Origin: Novosphingobium sp. ZN18A2
GTDB lineage: Bacteria > Pseudomonadota > Alphaproteobacteria > Sphingomonadales > Sphingomonadaceae
Assembly (NCBI RefSeq): GCF_036784765.1
Contig: NZ_CP136651.1
Span: 1,922,001 to 1,986,000 of the forward strand
Length of the DNA: 64,000 nt
Reading direction: 5' to 3'
The notes beneath the pieces were generated by a model, which was given only the letters and a program-made list of their open reading frames with translations, made no database searches and had not been told where the DNA came from. The position numbers were made by a program, and so were the translations under genes. This document shows positions 16,540 through 24,762 of the stretch, one piece after another (within the stretch, counting starts at the first letter, position 1; the number at the start of each line of letters is the position of its first letter).

Positions 16540-17469
16540 TCACTTCGTCCACCCCGGATATTCGCTTTCCCAGCGCGGAAGTTCCTTTGCCATGTAAGCC
16601 TCGCACGATCCGCGCGCGAGGTCGCGCACGCGGCCCATGTAGCTGGCGCGTTCCTGCACGCTGATCACGCCGCGCGCCTGCAGCAGGTTGAACAGGTGGC
16701 TCGCCTCGATCGCCTGTTCGTACGCGGCGATGGGCACATTGTTTTCAAGGCAGAGCTGGCATTCGGCCTCTGCCCGGCGGAAACCTTCGAACAGGCTTTC
16801 GGTATCGGCGACCTCGAAGTTCCACTTCGACATCTGCTTCTCGTTCTCGAGAAACACGTCGCCATAGGTCACGCCGTGATTGTTGAAGGCCAGGTCGTAA
16901 ACGCTGTCCACGCCCTGGATATACATCGCCAGCCGTTCAAGGCCGTAAGTCAGCTCGCCCGCCACCGGCTTGCAATCAAAACCGCCCATCTGCTGGAAAT
17001 AGGTGAACTGCGTCACTTCCATCCCGTCACACCAGACTTCCCAGCCCAGCCCCCAGGCGCCCAGCGTGGGCGATTCCCAGTCGTCCTCCACAAAGCGGAT
17101 ATCGTGCAGCAGAGGATCGATGCCGATTTCGCGCAGGCTCTTCAGGTAAAGCTCCTGCAGGTTTTCGGGGCTTGGCTTCAGGATCACCTGGTACTGGTAA
17201 TAGTGCTGAAGCCGGTTGGGGTTTTCGCCATAGCGGCCGTCGGTCGGGCGGCGGCAGGGCTGCACGAACGCCGCGTTCCACGGCTCCGGCCCCAGCGCGC
17301 GCAGCGTGGTGGCGGTGTGGAACGTGCCCGCGCCCATGCGCATGTCATAAGGCTGAAGGATCAGGCAGCCCTGCTCGCTCCAGAACGCATGGAGGCGCAG
17401 GATCATGTCCTGCAGGCTCAGCACCTTCCTGCCGGAAGAACTGACAGTCGTTTCGGCGACGCTATTCAT
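16540..17469 (-). CDS. glyQ: Glycyl-tRNA synthetase alpha subunit
   Basis: The catalytic (class II) subunit of glycyl-tRNA synthetase, 309 residues from the ATG at 17469. Family signatures include [17 protein letters not shown] near residue 27, [20 protein letters not shown] and [21 protein letters not shown]. The C terminus ends in the conserved [11 protein letters not shown] region. It forms an operon with glyS, separated by 93 bases occupied by a repeat element; an open frame further upstream is not family-like. Confidence 0.97.
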   Translation of the reverse strand: MNSVAETTVSSSGRKVLSLQDMILRLHAFWSEQGCLILQPYDMRMGAGTFHTATTLRALGPEPWNAAFVQPCRRPTDGRYGENPNRLQHYYQYQVILKPSPENLQELYLKSLREIGIDPLLHDIRFVEDDWESPTLGAWGLGWEVWCDGMEVTQFTYFQQMGGFDCKPVAGELTYGLERLAMYIQGVDSVYDLAFNNHGVTYGDVFLENEKQMSKWNFEVADTESLFEGFRRAEAECQLCLENNVPIAAYEQAIEASHLFNLLQARGVISVQERASYMGRVRDLARGSCEAYMAKELPRWESEYPGWTK

Positions 17470-17596
17470 AGGCCGCCGCCTTTGGCGGATGGAAGCGGGC
17501 AAATCAACTGTAAGGCGGCCCGAATTCCCCCGCATCGCGCCACATTCGAACAAAAGGCAATGCTTCGTTCACGCCAAGCTGCTAGGCACCGGCCCC

Positions 17597-18541
17597 ATGA
17601 GGATCCCGTTTCTTGCGCGCGCCATCGCCGCGTTCACCGCCGTCAGCCTTTCCGCAACGCCCGTTCTCGCCCAGACGCAGACGCTTCCCGCCCCGGTATC
17701 GCCCACGCAGGTTCCCGCTGCGGACAAAGAGGTTTCCGCACCGCTGCATCCCGCGTTGTGGGTGGTGAAGGACGATGACACCACGATCTATCTGTTCGGC
17801 ACGATGCACGTGCTCAAGCCCGGACTGAACTGGTTCAACGGCCCGATTGCGCGCGCGCTGGACAATTCGGGCCAGCTTGTCACCGAAATCCTCGACCCGA
17901 CCGGGGCCGACACGCAATCGGCCGTCCTTTCCCGCGCGGTGCTGCCCGCGGACAAGGATCTGCGCACCATGATGGATGACAAGCAGCGCACCGCTTACGA
18001 AGCGCTGCTGGCCCGTATCAAGCTGCCGTCCGCCGCCTTCGACCGTTTCAAGCCGTGGTATGTGGCGGTGGTGCTGTCCTCCCTGCCGCTGATCAAGCAC
18101 GGGCTCGATCCGAAAAGCGGAGCCGAGGCGCTGCTGGAAAAGAAGGCGCGCGAAGACGGCAAGCCCCAGGGCGCGCTGGAAACGGTCGACTATCAGCTGG
18201 GCCTGTTCGATTCGCTGCCCTACGATGCGCAGCTTGCCTATCTTTCGGCGGTGGTGGACGAATACGACCAGGTGGTTCCGCAGATCGACGCGCTGGTAAA
18301 GGCATGGGGCAACGGCGATGCCGAGGCGCTTGCCAAACAGATGAATTCCGACATGGACGATCCGCGCCTGAAACAGACCTTGCTGATCCAGCGCAACGAA
18401 CACTGGGCGAAATGGATCGCCGAACGCCTGGCAAAACCCGGCACCGTGTTCGTGGCGGTTGGCGCCGGGCACCTTGCGGGCGACGGCAGCGTTCAGGACC
18501 AGCTCAAGGGTCTGGGAATCAAGACCGCCCGCGTGCAATAG
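17597..18541 (+). CDS. TraB/GumN family protein, copy 1
   Basis: A 314-residue exported protein. Residues 1-25 form a signal peptide ending in VLA, then a Pro/Thr-rich spacer and the TraB/GumN domain. The family motif appears as LFGTMHVLKPG near residue 77, with the second GAGHLAGDGSVQDQL near the C terminus. TraB-fold proteins are proposed metal-dependent proteases (Tiki relatives), but bacterial substrates are not known. The next gene is a diverged copy of the same family 9 bases downstream. Confidence 0.83.
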   Translation: MRIPFLARAIAAFTAVSLSATPVLAQTQTLPAPVSPTQVPAADKEVSAPLHPALWVVKDDDTTIYLFGTMHVLKPGLNWFNGPIARALDNSGQLVTEILDPTGADTQSAVLSRAVLPADKDLRTMMDDKQRTAYEALLARIKLPSAAFDRFKPWYVAVVLSSLPLIKHGLDPKSGAEALLEKKAREDGKPQGALETVDYQLGLFDSLPYDAQLAYLSAVVDEYDQVVPQIDALVKAWGNGDAEALAKQMNSDMDDPRLKQTLLIQRNEHWAKWIAERLAKPGTVFVAVGAGHLAGDGSVQDQLKGLGIKTARVQ

Positions 18542-18550
18542 CACCGATCC

Positions 18551-19444
18551 ATGTCGTTGCTTCGTAACGTCCTGCTGGCCGGTCTGGTCCTGCTCGTCTC
18601 CGCGTGCGGCGGGGCGGACGATCGCGGACCCGCGCAACCCGCGCCGCGCGTCGCGCTGTGGGAAATCGCCGACGCTTCCGGCCCGCGTGCATGGATCATG
18701 GGCACGGTCCACGCCCTGCCCGCCGGAACGCGCTGGCGCAGCAAGGCGATAGACGACTCGGTGGCCGCATCGGACCGGATCGTGTTCGAGATCGGGCAGG
18801 AACTGGACGAGAAGATCGCGGGCGAAGCGCTGGCAAGGCTGGCCTTCACGCGCGGCCTGCCGCCGCCTTCGCACCGGATCGACGCGAAATACCGGCCCGA
18901 TCTTGCCGCGACCTATCGCGAACTGGGGCTGGACGATGCATCCTTCGCGGACGAGGAAAGCTGGGCGGTGGCCCTGCAACTCGCCGCGATTGCCGGGCGC
19001 AAGGAAGGCATCGATCCGGAACACGGGGTTGAACCCGAACTGCGCCGGATGGCGGGAAGCAAGCCCATAAAGGGTTTCGAGACGATCGACAGCCAGTTTG
19101 CGATCTTCGACCGCCTTCCCGCGTCCGACCAGAAGGTTCTGCTGGAACAGGTCGCCAGCGACGCGGCAAGTCCCGAAGACGAAGACACCGACATGATGAA
19201 GATGTGGCTGCGCGGCGATACCGAGGGAATAGACCGCGAATCGCGCAAGGGATTCCTTGCCGATAACGGCTTGCGCGATGCGTTGCTGATCCGCCGCAAC
19301 CAGAACTGGGCACGGCAACTGGACAAACTGCTGCAAGGCGGCGCCCGGCCCTTCGTGGCTGTGGGCGCATCGCACGTTTCGGGGCCGGACGGGTTGCCCG
19401 CGATCATGGCGCAGCATGGCTGGACGGTGCGGCGCATCCAGTAA
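18551..19444 (+). CDS. TraB/GumN family lipoprotein, copy 2
   Basis: A 297-residue paralogue of the preceding gene. The N terminus MSLLRNVLLAGLVLLVSACG is a lipoprotein signal with LVSAC lipobox, so this copy should be membrane-anchored whereas copy 1 is soluble. The family motif reads IMGTVHALPAG, and the second motif VGASHVSGPDGLPAIM. Common spacing of IDSQ/FAIFDRLP and IRRNQNW with FDSLP and QRNEHW in copy 1 supports tandem duplication. Confidence 0.82.
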   Translation: MSLLRNVLLAGLVLLVSACGGADDRGPAQPAPRVALWEIADASGPRAWIMGTVHALPAGTRWRSKAIDDSVAASDRIVFEIGQELDEKIAGEALARLAFTRGLPPPSHRIDAKYRPDLAATYRELGLDDASFADEESWAVALQLAAIAGRKEGIDPEHGVEPELRRMAGSKPIKGFETIDSQFAIFDRLPASDQKVLLEQVASDAASPEDEDTDMMKMWLRGDTEGIDRESRKGFLADNGLRDALLIRRNQNWARQLDKLLQGGARPFVAVGASHVSGPDGLPAIMAQHGWTVRRIQ

Positions 19445-19483
19445 GCGCGCAACCGCAGGCCCGCCGCCGGTGCGCGCCATCGC

Positions 19484-19511
19484 TTGCTTTTTCCCCAATT
19501 TGCGCTAAGGG
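19484..19511 (+). promoter_or_regulatory. Putative promoter of rplY
   Basis: TTGCTT (19484-19489), 16 bases, then TAAGGG (19506-19511), about 85 bases before rplY. The GCTAAGGGCCGCCGC context looks like ribosomal-protein promoters of sphingomonads, from general familiarity rather than a search. Confidence 0.45.
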
Positions 19512-19594
19512 CCGCCGCTTCCCCGTCATGGTCATCCCTGGAGGCGTGGCGGAGGGAACGTTTATTTCAACAGCGAATTCGGAAGGTACAGACT

Positions 19595-20239
19595 ATGAGC
19601 GACGCTCTTACCCTGTCGGCCGAGACGCGCGAACGGGCAGGCAAGGGAGCCTCCCGCGCCCTGCGTCGTGAAGGCCGCGTCCCCGCCGTCGTATATGGCG
19701 GCAAGCAGGAACCGCTTGCGATCCACGTCGAGGAAAAGGAACTGGTCCGCCAGCTTGGCACCGGTCACTTCTCCAACTCGATCGTGATGGTCGAAGTGGG
19801 CAAGGAAAAGATCCGCACCCTGCCCAAGGATGTTGCCTTCCATCCGGTCTCCGACCGTCCGCTGCACGTCGACTTCATGCGCCTTGCCAAGGATGCCAAG
19901 GTCGATGTCGCGATCCCCGTGGTCTTCGCCAACGAAGAAGCATCGCCGGGTCTCAAGCGCGGCGGCGTTCTCAACGTCGTGCGGCACGAGCTGGACCTGG
20001 TCTGCGAAGCGGACAAGATCCCCGACGAGATCGCCATCGACGTGACCGGGCTGGACGTGGGCGATTCGATCCACATCAGCCACGTGAAGCTTCCCGCCGG
20101 TTCGGAAAGCGCGATCACCGATCGCGACTTCACGATTGCCACGATCGTCGCTCCGTCGGCCCTCAAGAAGACCGAAGGCGCCGCTGCCGCCGAAGGTGAG
20201 GAAGCCGAAACGGAAGAAACCGAAGAGGGCGGCGAGTAA
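19595..20239 (+). CDS. rplY: 50S ribosomal protein L25 (Ctc form)
   Basis: A 214-residue long form of the 5S rRNA-binding protein L25. The N-terminal L25 domain contains [21 protein letters not shown] (residues about 19-38). It is followed by the TL5/Ctc C-terminal beta domain and an acidic Glu/Thr tail (last 15 residues). GGAAGG lies 10 bases before the ATG at 19595. It is followed by pth, the common bacterial pairing of these translation genes. Confidence 0.96.
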   Translation: MSDALTLSAETRERAGKGASRALRREGRVPAVVYGGKQEPLAIHVEEKELVRQLGTGHFSNSIVMVEVGKEKIRTLPKDVAFHPVSDRPLHVDFMRLAKDAKVDVAIPVVFANEEASPGLKRGGVLNVVRHELDLVCEADKIPDEIAIDVTGLDVGDSIHISHVKLPAGSESAITDRDFTIATIVAPSALKKTEGAAAAEGEEAETEETEEGGE

Positions 20240-20256
20240 GCCCTCGCATCGCGTTA

Positions 20257-20284
20257 GCGCGTCCCTGCCCCGGCGGGGACGCGC
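20257..20284 (+). terminator. Stem-loop between rplY and pth
   Basis: GCGCGTCCC (20257-20265) pairs perfectly with GGGACGCGC (20276-20284) across a 10-base loop. No U-run follows, so it is more likely a partial attenuator or mRNA-stabilising element than a full terminator. Confidence 0.4.
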
Positions 20285-20305
20285 CAACTTCTGGAGCAGG
20301 GTCAA

Positions 20306-20875
20306 GTGCAACTCTGGGTCGGCCTCGGCAACCCCGGGCAGCAATATGCGATGCACCGGCACAACGTCGGCTTCATGGCGGTCGACACGATTGCCGAAGT
20401 CCACGGTTTCGGGCCGGAACAGAAGAAGTTTTCCGGCCTGCTGCGCGAAGGGCGCATCGGACCTGAAAAGATCCTGCTGCTGAAGCCATCCACGTTCATG
20501 AACGAAAGCGGCCGTTCGGTCGCCGCGGCGCTGCGCTTCTACAAGCTGCCGGTGGACGCGCTTACCGTTTTCCACGACGAACTGGACCTTGCCCCGTTCA
20601 AGGTGAAGGTGCGCGTGGGCGGCGGATTGGCGGGTCACAACGGACTGCGTTCGATAGACCGGCATCTTGGCCCGGACTTCCGCCGCGTGCGGCTCGGCAT
20701 CGGGCACCCCGGCCACAAGGAGCGCGTGCACGGTCACGTGCTGGGCAATTTCGCCAAGGCGGAACAGGACGACCTGATCGAAATGCTGGGCGCCGTCGCA
20801 TCGGAAGCGGACTGGCTGGCAAAGGGCGATGACGCCCGCTTCATGAGCGACGTCGCGCTGCGGCAACAACGATGA
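20306..20875 (+). CDS. pth: Peptidyl-tRNA hydrolase
   Basis: Releases tRNA from stalled peptidyl-tRNA. The GTG start at 20306 follows GGAGCAGGG; residues 1-9 (MQLWVGLGN) are the usual N terminus. The catalytic histidine is in MHRHNVGF (about residue 20). STFMNESG and the FHDELDL aspartate follow, and GGGLAGHNGLRSI lies near 110. The 189-residue length is standard. The stop overlaps the next gene as ATGA. Confidence 0.96.
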   Translation: MQLWVGLGNPGQQYAMHRHNVGFMAVDTIAEVHGFGPEQKKFSGLLREGRIGPEKILLLKPSTFMNESGRSVAAALRFYKLPVDALTVFHDELDLAPFKVKVRVGGGLAGHNGLRSIDRHLGPDFRRVRLGIGHPGHKERVHGHVLGNFAKAEQDDLIEMLGAVASEADWLAKGDDARFMSDVALRQQR

Positions 20876-21297
20876 CCGGCATATTGCGCGCGGCATCGCC
20901 GGACGATGCGGACGCGGTAATCGCACTGTGGCGCGCGTGCGGCCTCACCCGTCCCTGGAACGATCCGCTGGCGGATTTCGAACGCGCCATCGCCTTCGCG
21001 GGATCGACCGTTCTGGTGATTGAGGACGCGGGTGCGATCATCGGGTCTGCAATGGCCGGGTTCGACGGACATCGCGGCTGGCTCTATTACGTGGGCATTG
21101 CGCCGGACCGGCAGGGCGAAGGCCATGCGCGGCGTCTGGTGGAGGCGGCTTGCGATTTCCTGCGCGCGCAGGGCTGCCCCAAGGCGGAACTGATGGTGCG
21201 GGATGGCAATCCGGCCCAAGGGCTGTATGAGCGCCTCGACTGGGATTTGCAGCCCGTGCGCGTATGGGCGCGCTGGCTGAACGAAAAGGACGATTGA
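20872..21297 (+). CDS. GNAT family acetyltransferase (YpeA-like)
   Basis: A 141-residue single-domain N-acetyltransferase. The acetyl-CoA pyrophosphate loop is visible as VGIAPDRQGEGHARRLVEAA (about 74-92), preceded by the WLYY strand and followed by NPAQGLYERLDW. The acceptor is unknown. It is coupled to pth by a 4-base overlap and directly abuts ychF. Confidence 0.85.
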   Translation: MTGILRAASPDDADAVIALWRACGLTRPWNDPLADFERAIAFAGSTVLVIEDAGAIIGSAMAGFDGHRGWLYYVGIAPDRQGEGHARRLVEAACDFLRAQGCPKAELMVRDGNPAQGLYERLDWDLQPVRVWARWLNEKDD

Positions 21298-22398
21298 ATG
21301 GGTTTCCGCTGCGGCATCGTTGGGCTTCCCAACGTCGGCAAGTCCACGCTTTTCAACGCGCTGACCGAGACGCAGGCCGCGCAGGCCGCGAATTATCCGT
21401 TCTGCACGATCGAGCCCAATGTCGGGCAGGTCGGCGTGCCCGATCCCCGGCTTGACGAACTGGCGAAGATCGCGGGCAGCCAGAAGATCATTCCCACGCA
21501 GCTTGCCTTCGTGGACATCGCCGGGCTGGTGCGCGGCGCATCGAAGGGCGAAGGCCTGGGCAACCAGTTCCTTGGCAACATCCGCGAAGTGGATGCGGTC
21601 GTCCACGTTCTTCGCTGCTTCGAGGATGACGATATCCAGCACGTCGACAACAAGGTCGATCCCATCGCCGATGCGGAAACGGTGGAAACCGAACTGATGC
21701 TTTCGGACCTTGAAAGCCTGGAAAAGCGGGTTCCCGCCGCGCAGAAAAAGGCCGCGCAGGGCGACAAGGAATCGAAACTGATCGCATCGGTGCTTGGCCA
21801 GGCGCTCGACCTGCTGCGCGAAGGCAAGCCCGCGCGCCTGACGCAGCCGAAAGACGACGAGGAAGCGCGCGTTTTCCGGCAGGCACAACTGCTGACCGCG
21901 AAACCCGTGCTCTATGTCTGCAACGTGGAAGAAGACGCGGCGGCAAACGGCAACGCCCATTCCGCGCGCGTGTTCGACAAGGCCGCTGCCGAAGGGGCCG
22001 AGGCGGTTACCGTTTCCGCGGCGATCGAGGCCGACCTTGTGGGCATGGAACCGGACGAGCGGCTTGTGTTCCTTGAAGAAATGGGCCTGCACGAAACCGG
22101 CCTAGCCCGCGTGATACGCGCGGGATACGATCTGCTGCACCTTATCACCTTCTTCACTGTCGGCCCCAAGGAAGCGCGGGCGTGGACCGTGCACAGCGGC
22201 GCCAAGGCGCCGGAAGCGGCGGGCGAAATCCATTCGGATATGCAGCGCGGCTTCATTCGCGCCGAAACCATCGCCTATGACGATTACGTGTCGCTCGGCG
22301 GTGAAACCGGCGCGAAGGATGCGGGCAAGCTGCGGCAGGAAGGCAAGGAATATGTGGTGCACGACGGCGACGTGATGCACTTCAAGTTCAACGTCTGA
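21298..22398 (+). CDS. ychF: Redox-regulated ATPase/GTPase YchF
   Basis: An OBG-family P-loop NTPase of 366 residues. G1 is GLPNVGKST (about 9-17) and G3 is DIAGLVRGASKGEGLGNQFL. The coiled-coil insertion covers about 130-190. The C-terminal TGS domain begins at LLHLITFFTVGPKEARAWT and contains HSDMQRGFIRAE. YchF hydrolyses ATP, binds ribosomes and modulates stress responses. It starts one base after the acetyltransferase stop and completes the rplY-pth-GNAT-ychF translation-linked block. Confidence 0.96.
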   Translation: MGFRCGIVGLPNVGKSTLFNALTETQAAQAANYPFCTIEPNVGQVGVPDPRLDELAKIAGSQKIIPTQLAFVDIAGLVRGASKGEGLGNQFLGNIREVDAVVHVLRCFEDDDIQHVDNKVDPIADAETVETELMLSDLESLEKRVPAAQKKAAQGDKESKLIASVLGQALDLLREGKPARLTQPKDDEEARVFRQAQLLTAKPVLYVCNVEEDAAANGNAHSARVFDKAAAEGAEAVTVSAAIEADLVGMEPDERLVFLEEMGLHETGLARVIRAGYDLLHLITFFTVGPKEARAWTVHSGAKAPEAAGEIHSDMQRGFIRAETIAYDDYVSLGGETGAKDAGKLRQEGKEYVVHDGDVMHFKFNV

Positions 22399-22455
22399 TG
22401 CGGCGTGCGCCCGGCCGCCGGACGGGGTGACTTCGAAATTTCGTGAAATGCGGGC

Positions 22456-23721
22456 ATGACTCGTCCCATGCCCGCACCGATTCGCTTGATAACCGCGCTT
22501 TTCCTTGCGCTTGCCGTCACGTTCACGCCCGCGCTGGCGGATACGCCCGATGGGCGCCCGCCGGTTACGATCCTTGTTTCGATAGACGGGTTCCGTGCCG
22601 ACTATCTGGACAGGGGGATAACGCCCAACCTGTCGAAACTGGCCGCGGGCGGCGTTACCGCGCGGATGCGGCCGTCATTCCCGTCGAAGACCTTCCCCAA
22701 TCACTGGGCGCTGGTTACGGGCGACTATCCCGATCACAACGGCATCGTCGGCAACACCATGGAAGATCCGCGCCGCCCCGGCGAAGTATTCACCATGGCC
22801 AGCGACGATCCGTTCTGGTGGGACGAGGCAAAGCCCATCTGGGTTGCCGCCGAACAGGCGGGCATCCGCACCGCGACGATGTTCTGGCCCGGCTCCAACG
22901 TCGCGTGGGGTGGCACCAGAACCGGCAGGCATGGCGCCGTAGAAGGTGGCGTGCGCCCGCATGACTGGCAGCAGTTCAACCAGGCAGTAAGCGCACGCCA
23001 GCGGGTTGACGCGATACTCGACTGGCTGCGCCGCCCGGCGGACGATCGCCCCGCGTTCCTGACGCTTTATTTCGACACGGTCGATTCTGCCGGGCACCGT
23101 TTCGGTCCCGACGCTTCGGGAACCGATGCCGCCATTGCCGACGTGGATCGCAGCATCGGTTCACTGGTTGCCGGACTGGCCGCATTGCACCAGCCGGCAA
23201 ACCTGGTGATCGTCGCCGATCACGGCATGGCCGCCGTCTCCAGCGACCGGGTGATCGCGCTTAACAAGATCGTCGATCCGGCGGACTACCGGCTGATCGT
23301 TGATGGACCATATGCCGCTTTCGTCCCGACCGACGGGCACGACGCGGCGCTGGCCAAGGCCTTGCTTGCGCCGCACGACCACATGACGTGCTGGCGCAAG
23401 GCGGACATTCCCGCGCGCCTGCACTATGGCACAAACCCCCGCGTCCCGCCGTTCCTGTGCCTTGCCGACGTGGGTTGGGTGATCCTTCAGGCCGCGCCGG
23501 CCAAACCGTTCCACGCAGGCGCGCATGGATATGACAATGCCGCCCCGCAAATGGCCGCCCTGTTCGTGGCAAATGGCCCGGCGTTCCGTTCCGGATACAG
23601 GCTGCCCCCGTTCGACAACGTGGACGTGGCGCCGCTGCTGCGTCGCCTGATCGGGTTGCCGCAAGACGAAGGAATCGACGGCAGCCTTGCCCCTGTCGAA
23701 AGCGCGCTTGCGCCGCGCTGA
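22456..23721 (+). CDS. Secreted alkaline phosphatase-fold phosphodiesterase (NPP-like)
   Basis: A 421-residue exported enzyme with a signal peptide ending at PALA (about residue 29). The catalytic core resembles ectonucleotide pyrophosphatase/phosphodiesterases. The first metal site is VSIDGFRADYLD, the nucleophile threonine lies in SKTFPNHWALVTGDYP, DTVDSAGHRFGP supplies further ligands, then VADHGM and a late AHGYDN histidine. Such enzymes split phosphodiester or pyrophosphate bonds in nucleotides or lipids outside the cytoplasm. The start could also be the ATG at 22468. Confidence 0.86.
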   Translation: MTRPMPAPIRLITALFLALAVTFTPALADTPDGRPPVTILVSIDGFRADYLDRGITPNLSKLAAGGVTARMRPSFPSKTFPNHWALVTGDYPDHNGIVGNTMEDPRRPGEVFTMASDDPFWWDEAKPIWVAAEQAGIRTATMFWPGSNVAWGGTRTGRHGAVEGGVRPHDWQQFNQAVSARQRVDAILDWLRRPADDRPAFLTLYFDTVDSAGHRFGPDASGTDAAIADVDRSIGSLVAGLAALHQPANLVIVADHGMAAVSSDRVIALNKIVDPADYRLIVDGPYAAFVPTDGHDAALAKALLAPHDHMTCWRKADIPARLHYGTNPRVPPFLCLADVGWVILQAAPAKPFHAGAHGYDNAAPQMAALFVANGPAFRSGYRLPPFDNVDVAPLLRRLIGLPQDEGIDGSLAPVESALAPR

Positions 23722-23832
23722 CCCTGCCAGGTCCAAATATGTCACGAAGCTGACGCATTCACTCGACAAGCCTGCATCCGGACCACTAGGGGATGCACAG
23801 TCTTGGCCGTCATCTTGCAGGGAATTTGGCCT

Positions 23833-24285
23833 GTGCAGTATTTCGAAGATCTGGAACCGGGCGCTGTCCAGCGTTTCGGCCATTATGAAGTGACCCGCGA
23901 GGAAGTGATCGAATTTGCCGGGCGGTTCGATCCCCAGCCATTCCACCTGTCGGACGAGGCAGCCGCGCAAACGCATTTCGGCCGGATCTCGGCCAGTGGC
24001 TGGCACACCTGCGCAATGACCATGCGGATGGTCGTCGAAAACCTGAAGGAACAGGGCCAGGCGGGTCTGGGCTCGCCGGGCGTTGATGAACTGCGCTGGC
24101 ACAAGCCCGTCTATCCAGGCGATACGCTACGCTGCGAAACGCAGTTGCTGGGCAAGAAGCGCAGCCGCTCTCGGCCCGAAATGGGCAGCTTCCGGTCGAC
24201 GATGAAGGTTTACAACCAGAACGACGAACTGGTGATGAGCTTCACTTCCATCGGCCTGATCCGCGTGCGCAATCCGGAAGGCTGA
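23833..24285 (+). CDS. MaoC family dehydratase
   Basis: A hot-dog-fold hydratase of about 150 residues. The active-site strand FAGRFDPQPFHLSDEAA with its Asp and His, and FGRISASGWHT, match the (R)-specific enoyl-CoA hydratase/MaoC family. The GTG at 23833 is preferred because it gives the usual MQYFEDLEPG start and has CAGGGA 9 bases upstream. A TTG at 23803 would add 10 residues. The natural CoA substrate is unknown, and no beta-oxidation genes lie beside it. Confidence 0.85.
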   Translation: MQYFEDLEPGAVQRFGHYEVTREEVIEFAGRFDPQPFHLSDEAAAQTHFGRISASGWHTCAMTMRMVVENLKEQGQAGLGSPGVDELRWHKPVYPGDTLRCETQLLGKKRSRSRPEMGSFRSTMKVYNQNDELVMSFTSIGLIRVRNPEG

Positions 24286-24303
24286 TCGCTTGAGGCCAAT
24301 GGT

Positions 24304-24762
24304 CTACATCGGTTTGCACTGGATGTTGCCGTTCGCTGAATAGAGCACTTTCCCGGCCTTATCGGCCAGTTCCATCCTGCCATCGAACATGTCGAGCACG
24401 CCAGACTGCTTGTCCGCCGCTGCGCCCGAGCGCGACAGCGTGAGCGCATAGCCCCCGCCCGTGTATCGCGACCAGCCGTTTTTCGGCAGCCGCGCGCTTG
24501 CGGTATCCGGGTCTAGCGTCACCACTTTTCCGCCGATCTTGATATAGGCGTGCTTGTCCAGCCCCAGCGCATAGGCGCCCATCCCGCCGTCGCTGGGAAC
24601 GAAGTTGCAGCCCGATCCGTAAAGCTTGCCGTCGGTGATATCGGGAAACAGGATCGGTTCGGGCGTAACCAGAGGTTTCGGAGACTTGTCGGCCTTCTGG
24701 CCGCAGCCCCCCAGCGGGGCGAGCAGGACGATTGCGGCAAGCGCCACGGCAGGCTTCAGCAT
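24304..24762 (-). CDS. Putative lipoprotein, 152 residues
   Basis: The N terminus MLKPAVALAAIVLLAPLGGCGQ is a lipoprotein signal with lipobox LGGC. The remainder is a small beta-rich domain with GSGCNFVPSDGG, AYIKIGGK and a C-terminal CKPM; no family is recognised with confidence. The start overlaps the mutL stop by one base (TGATG), so it is translated with mutL. Confidence 0.75.
   Translation of the reverse strand: MLKPAVALAAIVLLAPLGGCGQKADKSPKPLVTPEPILFPDITDGKLYGSGCNFVPSDGGMGAYALGLDKHAYIKIGGKVVTLDPDTASARLPKNGWSRYTGGGYALTLSRSGAAADKQSGVLDMFDGRMELADKAGKVLYSANGNIQCKPM

Noticed and set aside
14902..17778. A 958-codon open frame on the plus strand opposite glyS and glyQ
   Set aside because: It is antisense to two certain genes, its translation is rich in Arg and His with no domain, and it arises from the codon bias of high-GC DNA.
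17582..19498. A 638-codon minus-strand frame opposite the two TraB/GumN genes
   Set aside because: Low-complexity antisense shadow with no recognisable motif; the plus-strand proteins have signal peptides and family motifs.
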